Origin: Kistimonas asteriae
GTDB lineage: Bacteria > Pseudomonadota > Gammaproteobacteria > Pseudomonadales > Endozoicomonadaceae
Direction: 5' to 3'
Length of the DNA: 64,000 bases
Assembly: GCF_018263925.1 (NCBI RefSeq)
Contig: NZ_JAEVHF010000002.1
Location: 1-64,000 of the forward strand
The notes beneath the pieces were generated by a model that was not told where the DNA came from, ran no database searches, and saw only the letters and a list, made by a program, of their open reading frames with translations. The position numbers were made by a program, and so were the translations under genes. Positions 45,795 through 57,518 of this stretch are shown one piece after another (the stretch's first letter is position 1; the number at the start of each line of letters is the position of its first letter).

Positions 45795-46475
45795 ATGGAT
45801 GTCGTATTAGAACATGGACCCGGGAATGCCGTTGCCCGACTGACGCTGTCGCCAGGGGAAGCCTGCACCGTAGAAGCCGGTGCCATGATTGCCATGAGTG
45901 GCAATATGGCGGTGACGACGACCACTCATAAGAAAGGGCAAGCCGGCCTGTTCAAGGCGATGAAGCGCATGGTGGCCGGAGAATCCTTTTTTCTGAATCA
46001 CTTTGAGCCGCAACAGACGGCTGGTGAAGTCTGGCTGGGCACGACACTGTCAGGCGATATGCTGTCGCTGGATCTGGACAGTGGCCTGGTTGTACAGGCA
46101 GGTTCCTTTGTGGCCTGTGAGCATTCGGTAGATATGGATCTTGGCTGGCAGGGAATTAAAAACCTGGTCTCTGGTGAGAGCCTGTTCTGGCTGCATCTAT
46201 CTGGCAGAGGCAAGTTGGTACTCGGTGCGTTTGGTGCCATTTACCCTGTGGATGTCGATGGGGAGGCACTGGTGGATACCGGCCATATTGTCGCATTCGA
46301 CGACACCCTGGACTTTTCCTTGAGCAAGGCCGGTGACAGTTGGCTGCATTCCTGGCTGGGGGGAGAAGGTCTGGCCTGCCGGTTTAAGGGGCGTGGTCGG
46401 GTCTGGTGTCAGTCGCACAGTCCATCAGGGTTTGGTCATCGCCTGACTCCCCTGTTACGGCCAAGAAAAGCCTGA
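45795..46475 (+). CDS. AIM24/TIGR00266-family protein, tandem copy 2
   Basis: The 226-residue paralogue has LSPGEACTVEAGAMIAMSGNM, VAGESFFLNHFEP, LVVQAGSFVACEHSV and VDTGHIVAFDDTLDF. It starts 4 bases after copy 1 and ends 12 bases before copy 3, so the three are one operon. Sequence similarity to copies 1 and 3 is visible along the whole length but is far from identical, so the triplication is old and the proteins may form a mixed complex. Confidence 0.86.
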   Translation: MDVVLEHGPGNAVARLTLSPGEACTVEAGAMIAMSGNMAVTTTTHKKGQAGLFKAMKRMVAGESFFLNHFEPQQTAGEVWLGTTLSGDMLSLDLDSGLVVQAGSFVACEHSVDMDLGWQGIKNLVSGESLFWLHLSGRGKLVLGAFGAIYPVDVDGEALVDTGHIVAFDDTLDFSLSKAGDSWLHSWLGGEGLACRFKGRGRVWCQSHSPSGFGHRLTPLLRPRKA

Positions 46476-46487
46476 GGAAAACGTATC

Positions 46488-47180
46488 ATGGCAGCAGAAC
46501 AGATGCAGGGCTATCCATTTACCCTTACCGGCCAACCGGATTACAGCTTCCTGACCGTACAGGTGCCAGCCAATGAAACGCTGAAAGTTGAAGCCTCTGC
46601 CATGGCGACGATGGACAGCCATATACGGATGAAGACAAAACTCCGTGGTGGCATTGGACGGCTGATGACCGGTGAATCGCTGTTTATCAATGAATACACG
46701 GCGGCAGACGCCAGTGGTGAAATCGGGATTGCACCGGGCTCACCCGGTGATATGGCGCATGTGTTTCTAAATGAGGAATCGATCTATCTGCAAAGTGCCG
46801 CCTTTGTGGCCGCCACTGCAGGGGTTGAGATTGAAACGAAATGGCAGGGACTGACGCGAGGGTTTTTCTCCGGGGAATCCCTCTTTTTGATTCGTTGTCG
46901 TGGGCAGGGTGACCTTTGGTTCAACACCTATGGGGCGATGATTGAGCTGGATGTCACGGAGGATTATGTGGTCGATACTGGCCATATTGTTGCCTTTACC
47001 GACGGGCTTGATTACGAGATCAGTAAACCGGGTGGCTATAAATCCCTGTTTTTCTCAGGTGAAGGATTTGTCTGCCGTTTTTCCGGGAAGGGAAAGGTCT
47101 GGATACAAACCCGGCAGGCCAGCGCCTTGGCCGCATGGGCGGAACCGTTTAGACGGATAATCAAGAAGAAAAAGGATTGA
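46488..47180 (+). CDS. AIM24/TIGR00266-family protein, tandem copy 3
   Basis: The 230 residues have VPANETLKVEASAMATMDSHI, MTGESLFINEYTA, GDMAHVFLNEESIYLQSAAFVAAT, FFSGESLFLIRCRGQGDLWFNTYGA and VDTGHIVAFTDGLDY, with a basic tail (RRIIKKKKD). It is the copy closest to typical single-gene TIGR00266 proteins. It ends before a strong hairpin at 47290-47314. Confidence 0.87.
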   Translation: MAAEQMQGYPFTLTGQPDYSFLTVQVPANETLKVEASAMATMDSHIRMKTKLRGGIGRLMTGESLFINEYTAADASGEIGIAPGSPGDMAHVFLNEESIYLQSAAFVAATAGVEIETKWQGLTRGFFSGESLFLIRCRGQGDLWFNTYGAMIELDVTEDYVVDTGHIVAFTDGLDYEISKPGGYKSLFFSGEGFVCRFSGKGKVWIQTRQASALAAWAEPFRRIIKKKKD

Positions 47181-47289
47181 TCTGAATGATTCAGACATTG
47201 TCAGCAGTCACCTTGCAAAGTAACGCTGCCAGGTGTTTGATGGATAAATAATCAAGTGTATGAATCTGCAAATATTAACAAACTGTCGT

Positions 47290-47314
47290 GATGTGTCCGG
47301 TGACCGGGCACATC
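47290..47314 (+). terminator. Hairpin terminator after the AIM24 operon
   Basis: GATGTGTCCGG (47290-47300) and CCGGGCACATC (47304-47314) form an 11-bp stem with one T-G pair and a 3-base loop, followed by CTTTGATCTT. Confidence 0.65.
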
Positions 47315-47418
47315 CTTTGATCTTGGAGGAAAGAGAAAGAAAAAAGCGGTAAGAGCAGATGGTGCGTTATGTTTCTTCTCAGCGCTTGAATACTGAATTT
47401 TGTGTCATCTGATACGAA

Positions 47419-47790
47419 TTAATTGTCTGTTGAGTCGCTTACCACACTTTCTCTGACATCCTCAATAATGGCCATCACTTCATGCTGCAGTTTGATTTCG
47501 ATGCCGATTTCGGTAAGCGTCTCCTGAAGCAGCCTGACCAGTACGTTGAAATCGTGATTCGAGATGTTAAGTCCGGCATGGATTTCTTTCAAAGAGCGGC
47601 GTTCGGATGGTGATTGCCCACCAAAAGCCCGGGTCATGAAAGAAACCTGTTTTCGCGTCAGGCTTTCGATATCCATGTCTGCAAAATAGTGGCTGATCAC
47701 CGGGTCGTTCTGCATTTTTTCATAAAGCCGGTGCATGGCTTCAAACAGTGTGGAGTGTCCGCCCAGCCGTTCATAGAGAGAATCTGCCAT
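47419..47790 (-). CDS. Group I truncated haemoglobin
   Basis: The 123-residue globin begins SLYERLGGHSTLFEAMHRLYEKMQNDP. Tyr23 is in the expected B10 position and proximal His71 lies in LKEIHAGLNISNHDF, typical of TrHb1. Such proteins bind oxygen or NO and protect against nitrosative stress. The single-gene unit is transcribed against the flanking AIM24 operon and diverges from epd. Confidence 0.88.
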   Translation of the reverse strand: MADSLYERLGGHSTLFEAMHRLYEKMQNDPVISHYFADMDIESLTRKQVSFMTRAFGGQSPSERRSLKEIHAGLNISNHDFNVLVRLLQETLTEIGIEIKLQHEVMAIIEDVRESVVSDSTDN

Positions 47791-47936
47791 TACCCGCCCT
47801 GCCCTGTCCGGTTTTCTCTGTCCATTTACAGTTAGTCGGCTGTCCTGCTGAGAAAAAAAGCTTTTTTGAAAATAGCGGCTGATAACCTCGTGATATACTC
47901 CAGCCGGTGTTTATGAGGTAACGGGTACGGGCAGGT

Positions 47937-48956
47937 ATGGCGTTCAGGCTGGCAATCAATGGGTATGGGCGTATTGGCCAGAGTGTGATGCGGGCCCTCT
48001 ATGAGTGCGGCTATCGCGAGTATTTCCAGGTTGTGGCCATTAACGAGCTGGCGGATATCGCTACTCTGGCGTATCTCACCCGTTACGACACGACCCATGG
48101 CCGTTTTCCGGGGCAGGTGAGCCATGAGGGTGACTACCTGCAGATTAATGGCGATCACATTCGAGTGCTTAATGAGCCGGATCCTGCGCGGTTGCCCTGG
48201 CGGGAGCTGGAAATTGATCTGGTGTTGGAGTGTTCCGGCTCTTTCAAGGATCGTGACACAGCCCAGCAGCATCTGTCAGCTGGTGCCGGTCGGCTGCTCT
48301 TTTCACAGCCTGCCCAGGCGGATGTTGATGCCACGATTGTGTATGGGCTTAATCATGAAGACCTGAGTCAGACGCATCGGATTGTATCCAATGCTTCCTG
48401 TACCACGAACTGCATTGTGCCGGTGTTGCATCTTCTTGATCAGGCGTTCGGTATTGAGCATGGTGTTATCACAACGATCCATTCCGCCATGAACGACCAG
48501 CCGGTGATTGATGCCTATCATCAGGCCGACCTGCGCCTGACGCGCAGTGCTCTTCAGTCAATCATTCCGGTGGATACCGGGTTGGCGTTAGGGATTGATC
48601 GTCTTTTACCCTCGCTTTCTGGCCGTTTCGAAGCGCTTTCCCTGCGCGTACCGACCATCAATGTATCTGCTATGGATCTAACCGTTAACCTCACGAGCAA
48701 TGTAACGGTTGAAATGATCAATGGTATTTTCAGGCAGGCTGCAGGCAGTGGACGGTTACAGGGCTTGCTCGGTTATACTGAAGAGCCCCATGCGTCGGTG
48801 GATTTTAATCACGACAGCCGGTCAGGGATTGTAGATGGCACCCAGACTCGCGTTAGTGGAGGACGTATGGTGAAAATGCTCTGCTGGTTTGATAACGAAT
48901 GGGGATTTGCCAACCGTATGCTGGATGTTAGTCGTGTATGGCTTGGAGGGCGTTAG
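47937..48956 (+). CDS. epd: Erythrose-4-phosphate dehydrogenase
   Basis: This GAPDH-family enzyme makes 4-phosphoerythronate for pyridoxal phosphate synthesis. The 339 residues have the NAD motif LAINGYGRIGQSVMRALYE, the catalytic segment SNASCTTNCIVPVLH (active Cys), IHSAMNDQPVIDAYH, RSALQSIIPVDTGLA and WFDNEWGFANRML. The Epd rather than Gap assignment rests on the ...NAS CTTNC...HSAMNDQ pattern and on the position between tktA and pgk. Confidence 0.93.
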   Translation: MAFRLAINGYGRIGQSVMRALYECGYREYFQVVAINELADIATLAYLTRYDTTHGRFPGQVSHEGDYLQINGDHIRVLNEPDPARLPWRELEIDLVLECSGSFKDRDTAQQHLSAGAGRLLFSQPAQADVDATIVYGLNHEDLSQTHRIVSNASCTTNCIVPVLHLLDQAFGIEHGVITTIHSAMNDQPVIDAYHQADLRLTRSALQSIIPVDTGLALGIDRLLPSLSGRFEALSLRVPTINVSAMDLTVNLTSNVTVEMINGIFRQAAGSGRLQGLLGYTEEPHASVDFNHDSRSGIVDGTQTRVSGGRMVKMLCWFDNEWGFANRMLDVSRVWLGGR

Positions 48957-49058
48957 GTTGGCTGACAACGGTGTCAGGCAACACACGGTGAAAACCAGCT
49001 ATGATTCTGTGTGATCTAACAACTCTAGCCTTTCTTCTATCTATATCTGGGGGTATTT

Positions 49059-49559
49059 ATGCAGCGATGGTTACTGGTTTGTCTATCTCTGACGCTGGCA
49101 GCGTGCTCTACGGTTTCTGGTCCATTCAGTAATAAGCAGGTTGTTGGGCCGGTGGAGTATATTTCGATAGAGGAAACCGGTTTGACCTATCTTGCCCGGG
49201 TGGATACCGGGGCCGCAAAAGTCTCACTGCATGCGTGGGATATGGTCGTCCGCGATCCGGCGCCGGTCATGGATGATAATGTTGGCAAGACGATTCATTT
49301 CAAAACGTCGAATGAAGCTGGCCAGGTCATTGAAGCAGATGCCGAAATTGTAGATATCGTGAAGGTGAGAAGCTCTCACGGCGCCAAAATGCGCTATGTG
49401 GTTGAAATGAACCTTGCGTATCAGGGGCAGAGTAAACCGGTTGAGGTCAACCTCAATAACCGGGATACCATGACCTACCCTCTCCTGCTGGGGCGTAACT
49501 GGCTCAATGGTGATTTCCTAGTGGATGTGGAGCTGCCGGAAATCAAGCCAGAACAGTAA
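49059..49559 (+). CDS. Retropepsin-like (RimK-associated 'ATP-dependent zinc protease') lipoprotein
   Basis: The 166 residues start with a lipoprotein signal (WLLVCLSLTLAAC, Cys16). A single aspartic-protease-like domain follows, with LARVDTGAAKVSLHAW (D-T-G-A motif), VVEMNLAYQGQSKPVEVNLNNRDTMTYPLLLGRNWLNGDFLVDV. The family is PF05618-like, named after proteins beside RimK/ATP-grasp ligases; here it is alone and membrane-anchored. Protease activity as a dimer is plausible but unproven, as is the substrate. Confidence 0.82.
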   Translation: MQRWLLVCLSLTLAACSTVSGPFSNKQVVGPVEYISIEETGLTYLARVDTGAAKVSLHAWDMVVRDPAPVMDDNVGKTIHFKTSNEAGQVIEADAEIVDIVKVRSSHGAKMRYVVEMNLAYQGQSKPVEVNLNNRDTMTYPLLLGRNWLNGDFLVDVELPEIKPEQ

Positions 49560-49571
49560 ATCTGTTCTGGC
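49547..49571. terminator. Stop-codon-spanning hairpin between convergent genes
   Basis: GCCAGAACAG (49547-49556) and CTGTTCTGGC (49562-49571) form a 10-bp stem whose loop TAAAT contains the TAA stop of the retropepsin-like gene. No T run follows on either strand. Confidence 0.5.
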
Positions 49572-49579
49572 CTTATAGG

Positions 49580-49798
49580 TTAATCGACCTTGAGGTTGCA
49601 CTGTATATCGTAATACGCCGGGTCATGCCAGTGTTTGGTGATATGGGCCTTGCGTTTCTCAAGGCATTGATGAAGCCGGCTAAGGAAAGCCTGCTTGTCC
49701 TGATCGGATAATGTGGCGTCTTCCCTGACGCCCAGCCAGGCACTTTCTGCTTCCTGGAACTCAATATCCAGTTCTTCCAGTTCTCTGTAACGATTCAT
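49580..49798 (-). CDS. Small charged helical protein, unknown
   Basis: The 72 residues are mostly charged helix (YRELEELDIEFQEAESAWLG; LSDQDKQAFLSRLHQCLEKRKAHITKHWHDPAYYDI). No family is recognised. It lies 25 bases after the host-attachment gene, same strand. The ribosome site is weak. It could be a real cistron or a spurious open frame; composition and position make it slightly more likely real. Confidence 0.5.
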   Translation of the reverse strand: MNRYRELEELDIEFQEAESAWLGVREDATLSDQDKQAFLSRLHQCLEKRKAHITKHWHDPAYYDIQCNLKVD

Positions 49799-49823
49799 AG
49801 CGATTACCGCCCATGCTCAGGGT

Positions 49824-50267
49824 TCAGACGATACCGGACTGCGCCAGGAGGTGATCGACAATAGCGTTGTCACTCTCCTTGACCAGGTCTTTGTTGATGT
49901 GCTCGCCTTGGGGCACGTTCTTGCTGATTTCAGGCAGAATTTCACCCAGTAATTTGGGAGGAGCACACAGGCTGATAGTGTCGAACCGGTGAAGATCATA
50001 AGCATGGTTAATACAGGTGCCGATCATGTGGGCAAAGTTCTGGGATTCATGGACTTTCGGGGAAGCATCAGTGCCTACTGCGCGACTGGTGTGACTCCCT
50101 GAAGATGTAATGGTGTGTCCTGGCCCTGAAGAGACAAAAGCCTGGTTTTTCCACCTGCCCTCTTCGTGCTCGACCTCATCAATTAACGTCAACGTTTTTT
50201 TATGCCGGTCAAAATCATAAACTCTGGCTTCGCTGTTATCAGCGACCAGTACCCAGGTTGATGCCAT
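49824..50267 (-). CDS. Host attachment-family protein (PF10116-like)
   Basis: The 147 residues show the family pattern WVLVADNSEARVYDFDRHKKTLTLIDEVEHEEGR, VGTDASPKVHESQNFAHMIGTCINHA, and FDTISLCAPPKLLGEILPEI followed by HINKDLVKES. These proteins share an eRF1-domain-like/baeRF fold. The name 'required for attachment to host cells' comes from Agrobacterium work; a direct host role here is not shown. AGAGG lies seven bases before the ATG. Confidence 0.85.
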   Translation of the reverse strand: MASTWVLVADNSEARVYDFDRHKKTLTLIDEVEHEEGRWKNQAFVSSGPGHTITSSGSHTSRAVGTDASPKVHESQNFAHMIGTCINHAYDLHRFDTISLCAPPKLLGEILPEISKNVPQGEHINKDLVKESDNAIVDHLLAQSGIV

Positions 50268-50508
50268 GGGATGTACCTCTCATTGGTCTTTTGACCATCG
50301 ACAGCGGATGTCAGAGCAAAGATAGTTCAAGACGCCTGTTGTCGCCTGTTGGCAGCATGAACAGCGTTGTTGTCGTGATCGCACCGTACAAAGGCTATGG
50401 TTTAATGACCCCGGAACATGACCGCCGGCGCACGCTTGTGGTAATGTCCGTGCCTTTCCGGCACATGTCTGAGCCGGCTTGTCAGAAGCTGTCGTAAGGA
50501 AGCCTGAG

Positions 50509-51672
50509 ATGACCGTTCTGAAGATGACCGATCTGGATCTGAAAGGTAAGCGCGTTCTGATCCGTGAGGACCTCAATGTCCCTGTAAAAGAAGGACGGGT
50601 AACCAGTGATGCCCGTATTCTTGCCTCATTGCCCACAATTGAGCATGCCCTGAAGGCTGGCGCCAAGGTGATGGTGACCTCCCACTTGGGGCGTCCGGTA
50701 GAAGGCGAGTATGATCCTGCTTTTTCCCTGCAGCCAGTGGCGAATTACATCAGTGAAAAACTCGGCTGTGACGTTCCTCTGATCCGTGACTGGGTGGATG
50801 GTGGTTTCACCGTTGAAGACGGTAACCTGGTGATTTTGGAGAACGTTCGCTTCAATCCGGGCGAAAAGAAAGACGACGAAGCCCTGGCGCGTAAGATGGC
50901 AGCCCTGTGCGATATTTACGTGATGGATGCCTTTGGCACCGCGCACCGTGCCCAGGCCTCTACTCACGGTGTTGGCCTTTACGCGCAGGTAGCCTGTGCT
51001 GGTCCGCTGCTGGTGGCTGAGCTGGACGCCCTGTCCCGCGCGCTGGGTAATCCGGAACGGCCGATGACGGCGATTGTCGGCGGCTCCAAGGTGTCCACCA
51101 AGCTGACGGTGCTGGAGTCCCTCTCTGATATCTGTGATCAGCTGATTGTCGGTGGTGGTATCGCCAACACTTTCCTGGCAGCGGCAGGCTATTCAGTCGG
51201 CAAGTCCCTCTGCGAACATGAAATGCTTCCCCAGGCTAAGGCGCTGCTGGAAAAGGTCAATATTCCCCTGCCCCTGGATGTTGTTGTCGGCAAGGCATTC
51301 AGTGAAGATGCAGAAGCCACCATCAAATTGGTGGATGATGTCGCAGATGATGACATGATCTTCGATATCGGTCCCCAGACCCGTGAGCTGTTTGCCAATA
51401 TCCTCAAAGATGCCCGTACCATTATCTGGAATGGCCCGGTCGGCGTGTTTGAGTTTGATCAGTTTGGCGAAGGCACCAAAGCCATGTCATTGTCGATTGC
51501 TGAATCCCCGGCGTTCTCCATTGCGGGTGGCGGTGACACATTGGCAGCTGTGGATAAGTATGGCATCAAGGACAAGGTATCCTACATCTCTACAGGTGGC
51601 GGTGCGTTCCTTGAGTATGTAGAAGGCAAAGTGTTGCCGGCGGTTGCGATGCTGGAGAAGCGTGCGAATTAA
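50509..51672 (+). CDS. pgk: Phosphoglycerate kinase
   Basis: The glycolytic enzyme transfers a phosphate between 1,3-bisphosphoglycerate and ADP. From ATG 50509 (TAAGGA eight bases upstream) it has 387 residues, exactly the E. coli length. It shows [34 protein letters not shown]-type loop [45 protein letters not shown] and [10 protein letters not shown] with [11 protein letters not shown]. An open extension to 50479 is not Pgk-like. It follows epd in the usual order. Confidence 0.97.
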   Translation: MTVLKMTDLDLKGKRVLIREDLNVPVKEGRVTSDARILASLPTIEHALKAGAKVMVTSHLGRPVEGEYDPAFSLQPVANYISEKLGCDVPLIRDWVDGGFTVEDGNLVILENVRFNPGEKKDDEALARKMAALCDIYVMDAFGTAHRAQASTHGVGLYAQVACAGPLLVAELDALSRALGNPERPMTAIVGGSKVSTKLTVLESLSDICDQLIVGGGIANTFLAAAGYSVGKSLCEHEMLPQAKALLEKVNIPLPLDVVVGKAFSEDAEATIKLVDDVADDDMIFDIGPQTRELFANILKDARTIIWNGPVGVFEFDQFGEGTKAMSLSIAESPAFSIAGGGDTLAAVDKYGIKDKVSYISTGGGAFLEYVEGKVLPAVAMLEKRAN

Positions 51673-51692
51673 TCTCTCTTTCTCATTGAGAG

Positions 51693-51731
51693 GCAGCAAC
51701 GGGTAATTAACAGTATCCGTTGCTGCTTTTT
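51693..51731 (+). terminator. Rho-independent terminator after pgk
   Basis: GCAGCAACGG (51693-51702) pairs with CCGTTGCTGC (51717-51726) around a 14-base loop, followed by TTTTTA. Confidence 0.88.
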
Positions 51732-51755
51732 ATCCACAATCAACATTCTTCATTA

Positions 51756-53069
51756 TTATTGAATGCTGCAGCATTGCGGCACACAGCGGCGGTAAGGTTG
51801 CGCATCTCTATTCTCTTGGTACATTCTCTCCAGTGCGTTCTGTTGGTAACGTGCAATGTGTTTTGGGTGAAGGCGGTCCGTTGTTTTGTCTTGTAGTTCT
51901 GCGAAAGCAAGAATAAGGAATTCTTCCTGCCAGCTGATACTGATTTCTTTTATGAGTATTGATATATGTGCAACATAAGCCAGATTGAGTGCTTTAGGTG
52001 TGCTTTTAAGAATATCGTCAATGGTTCTCTGATCAGGTTTTTGAGTTTTTAAATTGCTCATATAGTCTTGCAAAGTTTCTTCCATAAACGCTTTATTTTC
52101 TTCATCATTTTGAAGACTTAGGAGCTCACAGAGTTCATGTGATTGATAGGTAATAGGGAACAGATCTTTGATTTTTGTTGGGTGTATCGCCAGCTCCATG
52201 AGTAGGATGCCAAAAGCAAACCAGTCAGAATGGCATGAATATAACAATTGTTTCATTGCTTCTGGCGCCATGTATTCCAAGGTACCCTTATACTCAGGAG
52301 AGCGGGTTCCCTTAGTCTGCGAAAGTCCTAAGTCACACACTTTCCAGCAGTTTTTTTTGTATTCCAGCACGTTGGCTGGCTTCAGATCGCAGTGAGCAAT
52401 GTGCTTTTCTTCTAAGTAAGTCAGCGCCCGTGCGATATCTCTTCCGATGACTCTTACTTGATGCTCAGTCAGACTGCCATGATCCATATCTAAGAGATCC
52501 TGCAGACTGTGTTGGCACCTCTCAAGGACTAGTACAGTTTGCAGGTTATGTCTGAATGAGGCGCATAGTTTTACAATGTTTTTATGGTCATGTATTTCTC
52601 TTAATAGTTTGAGTTCATTATTTATTTGGTTTTCTTCCCATGCTTCTTTTGCAAATTTAAACGCACAGCTGAATGTTTCTGATTGCTCATGGTCACTATG
52701 CTCAGTTGCACTCAGGTGACGATAGAGAAGAATATTTGCAAAGTGACCTGTACCTATAGCCTGCATTTCATAGTCTATTTTTTGTAAGGCTGTATCTGCG
52801 GGCTCTGGTTTTTTCTGGTAATCGGAAAAATGCAGGATGGCTTCTTTAATTGCGTTTTCATCGCCACAAGCTACGTCAATATCAAACGAATCTAGTGATC
52901 TTTCACCCGAAGATTCTCCATTGCTGGCTCCGGAGGGCGTGTCACTATCCGAGAAGTGAAACGTTACCAAACATTGTCTCACGCTACCGGCTGGGCTACT
53001 CGTTCTGCTCGTAGATGGTGGTAATGATGTGTGAGGTGGAGGCCTCTTTAAGGGCGTTTGTATATCCAT
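51756..53069 (-). CDS. Eukaryote-like Ser/Thr protein kinase, soluble
   Basis: The 437 residues have a Ser/Pro-rich N-terminal 80 residues, then a full protein-kinase domain. It shows Gly loop AIGTGHFANILL, Lys138 in CAFKFAKEAW, Glu152 in NELKLL, HCDLKPANVLEY (catalytic Asp228, Asn233), CDLGLSQ (Asp246), GTLEYMAPEAM and DWFAFGILLMELA. All catalytic residues are present, so it should be active. There is no membrane helix, PASTA domain or signal peptide, unlike bacterial PknB types. Its base composition is AT-richer than pgk and fba, between which it is inserted. An effector acting in a host cell is one possibility; a bacterial regulator is another. No ribosome site stands out. Confidence 0.88.
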   Translation of the reverse strand: MDIQTPLKRPPPHTSLPPSTSRTSSPAGSVRQCLVTFHFSDSDTPSGASNGESSGERSLDSFDIDVACGDENAIKEAILHFSDYQKKPEPADTALQKIDYEMQAIGTGHFANILLYRHLSATEHSDHEQSETFSCAFKFAKEAWEENQINNELKLLREIHDHKNIVKLCASFRHNLQTVLVLERCQHSLQDLLDMDHGSLTEHQVRVIGRDIARALTYLEEKHIAHCDLKPANVLEYKKNCWKVCDLGLSQTKGTRSPEYKGTLEYMAPEAMKQLLYSCHSDWFAFGILLMELAIHPTKIKDLFPITYQSHELCELLSLQNDEENKAFMEETLQDYMSNLKTQKPDQRTIDDILKSTPKALNLAYVAHISILIKEISISWQEEFLILAFAELQDKTTDRLHPKHIARYQQNALERMYQENRDAQPYRRCVPQCCSIQ

Positions 53070-53390
53070 AGGGCAGACTCTTTGGCATGGGTTTGGCCTC
53101 TTTCTTGGGCAGAAGGAGACAAATTCATAGTAAATTCAGCGTGGCATCATGGGTGTAGAGTCGATGATAGACAGAGAGTTCCTTGCGTCTGGGGCTATGT
53201 CAGACAATCTGTCCACGCTGATAAGGGTGTCGGGGTTGTTCGGGTGATGCACCATTTCAACCGGCGCCAATCTGTCATACACTCTCACCGCATTTATCCC
53301 ACCGCAGTTGACCGGATACCCTGACTTGCGTAAGTACGGTGCCGGAGGTAGTGCGGGTACTGTCCCAAATTCCAATGATGAGGATCAGTC
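53070..53390. other. 321-base gap between the kinase gene and fba
   Basis: No supportable gene. It contains divergent control regions for the kinase gene and fba, including a candidate fba promoter at 53308-53336. Confidence 0.5.
53308..53336 (+). promoter_or_regulatory. Candidate sigma-70 promoter for fba
   Basis: TTGACC (53308-53313) and TAAGTA (53331-53336) are spaced by 17 bases, about 55 bases before the fba ATG. The -10 match is only fair. Confidence 0.35.
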
Positions 53391-54455
53391 ATGGCTTTGA
53401 TCAGCATGCGTCAGATGCTGGACCACGCCGCCGAGCACGGTTACGGCGTCCCGGCCTTCAACGTCAACAACCTGGAGCAGATGCGCGCCATCATGATGGC
53501 GGCGGATCAGACCGACAGCCCGGTCATCGTCCAGGCCTCGGCCGGCGCCCGCAAGTATGCCGGCGCCCCGTTCCTGCGCCACCTGATCCTGGCGGCGATT
53601 GAAGAATTCCCTCATATCCCTGTGGTGATGCATCAGGATCACGGGACTTCGCCGGATGTCTGCCAGCGTTCCATCCAGCTGGGTTTTAGCTCTGTCATGA
53701 TGGACGGTTCCCTGAGAGCGGACGGCAAGACCCCGTCTGACTGGGATTACAACGTGGAAGTGACCCGCCGTACCGTCGAGATGGCGCATGCCTGCGGCGT
53801 ATCGGTCGAAGGCGAGCTGGGCTGCCTGGGTTCCCTGGAAACCGGCCAGGCCGGCGAAGAAGACGGTGTCGGCGCTGAAGGCACCCTGAGCCATGACCAG
53901 CTGCTGACCGATCCTGATGAAGCGGCAGAATTCGTCAAGCTGACCGGTGTGGATGCCCTGGCCATTGCCTGCGGTACCAGCCACGGCGCATACAAGTTTA
54001 CCCGTCCGCCCACTGGCGACATCCTGGCCATCGACCGCATTAAGGCGATCCATGAGCGTATTCCTGATACTCACCTGGTCATGCATGGTTCTTCCAGTGT
54101 GCCGCAGGAATGGCTGGCCATTATTAATGAATTCGGTGGTGAGATTCCAGAAACCTACGGTGTCCCGGTTGAGCAGATCCAGGAAGGCATCAAGCACGGT
54201 GTCCGCAAGGTCAACATCGATACCGACCTGCGTCTTGCGTCCACCGGTGCGATCCGTCGCTTCCTGGCACACAACAAGGCGGAGTTCGATCCCCGCAAAT
54301 ACCTGAATGAAACTATTAAGGCGATGGCGGATATCTGTGTGGCGCGTTATGAAGCCTTTGGTACTGCCGGCAATGCCAGCAAGATCAAGCCGGTCAGCCT
54401 GGACGTGATGTTCGAGCGCTATGCTAGCGGTGATCTGGATCCGAAGATTTCCTGA
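53391..54455 (+). CDS. fba: Class II fructose-bisphosphate aldolase
   Basis: This zinc-dependent aldolase splits fructose 1,6-bisphosphate. The 354 residues have [32 protein letters not shown], zinc site [58 protein letters not shown] (His), [12 protein letters not shown] and [19 protein letters not shown]. This is the class IIB type found in Pseudomonas. GAGGAT precedes the ATG. Pgk and Fba are normally neighbours here; the kinase gene separates them. Confidence 0.97.
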   Translation: MALISMRQMLDHAAEHGYGVPAFNVNNLEQMRAIMMAADQTDSPVIVQASAGARKYAGAPFLRHLILAAIEEFPHIPVVMHQDHGTSPDVCQRSIQLGFSSVMMDGSLRADGKTPSDWDYNVEVTRRTVEMAHACGVSVEGELGCLGSLETGQAGEEDGVGAEGTLSHDQLLTDPDEAAEFVKLTGVDALAIACGTSHGAYKFTRPPTGDILAIDRIKAIHERIPDTHLVMHGSSSVPQEWLAIINEFGGEIPETYGVPVEQIQEGIKHGVRKVNIDTDLRLASTGAIRRFLAHNKAEFDPRKYLNETIKAMADICVARYEAFGTAGNASKIKPVSLDVMFERYASGDLDPKIS

Positions 54456-54466
54456 TCTTATCTTTT

Positions 54467-54497
54467 TGCCGGGGTGATTGAATAAATCACCCCGGCA
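54467..54497 (+). terminator. Hairpin after fba
   Basis: TGCCGGGGTGATT (54467-54479) pairs perfectly with AATCACCCCGGCA (54485-54497) around a 5-base loop, 11 bases after the fba stop. It lacks a T tail. Confidence 0.65.
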
Positions 54498-54538
54498 ATG
54501 GCATCATGGTCCATTACCAGTCCAGCAAGTGCTCAAGG

Positions 54539-57081
<2,543 letters not shown>

Positions 57082-57309
57082 ATGTTTCGTCCGTTGACTG
57101 GCCTTGTGCCACCTGCTGTCATGCTCGCCTGTCTGGTGGTGAGCGGCTGCTCTTCCCCCCATGTGATCAAGATGAATGATGGCCGTGAAATCATCACGCG
57201 AGGCATGCCGCATTACGATGAAGATTCCGGTTTTTACCAGTTCACCACGGTGGCTGGGGAAAATATGCAGTTGAATCGTAACCTGATTGAGTCGATAACC
57301 AAAAAATAG
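57082..57309 (+). CDS. YgdI/YgdR-family small lipoprotein
   Basis: The 75-residue lipoprotein has a signal ending CLVVSGC (Cys23), then the DUF903 SH3-like fold pattern VIKMNDGREIITRGMPHYDEDSGFYQFTTVAGENMQLNRNLIESI. Such proteins are outer-membrane lipoproteins of unclear role. It reads alone between the AT-rich gap and the insertion sequence. Confidence 0.86.
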   Translation: MFRPLTGLVPPAVMLACLVVSGCSSPHVIKMNDGREIITRGMPHYDEDSGFYQFTTVAGENMQLNRNLIESITKK

Positions 57310-57511
57310 GGCTATTGCCGGGTACCGGCTGTTGTTTCTACATGGGGTGCCGGAATATAAGGAACGAAGCCGCCCGCCCGGTTCATCAGGGTTGAAGAAT
57401 CACAGGGCAGTGAAGGCAGGCAGCTTCTGGTGATTACTTTAAGGCGATTCTGGCAGGTCGGCTATAAGACCATCAGCTATGGTACGTTTGTCTGAGAGTG
57501 GCTCCAGACAA

Positions 57512-57518
57512 TAATTAA
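57512..57518. repeat. Target-site duplication, left copy
   Basis: TAATTAA at 57512-57518 is repeated at 58627-58633 on the far side of the insertion sequence; a following C may extend it by one base, depending on where the terminal repeat is cut. Confidence 0.7.
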
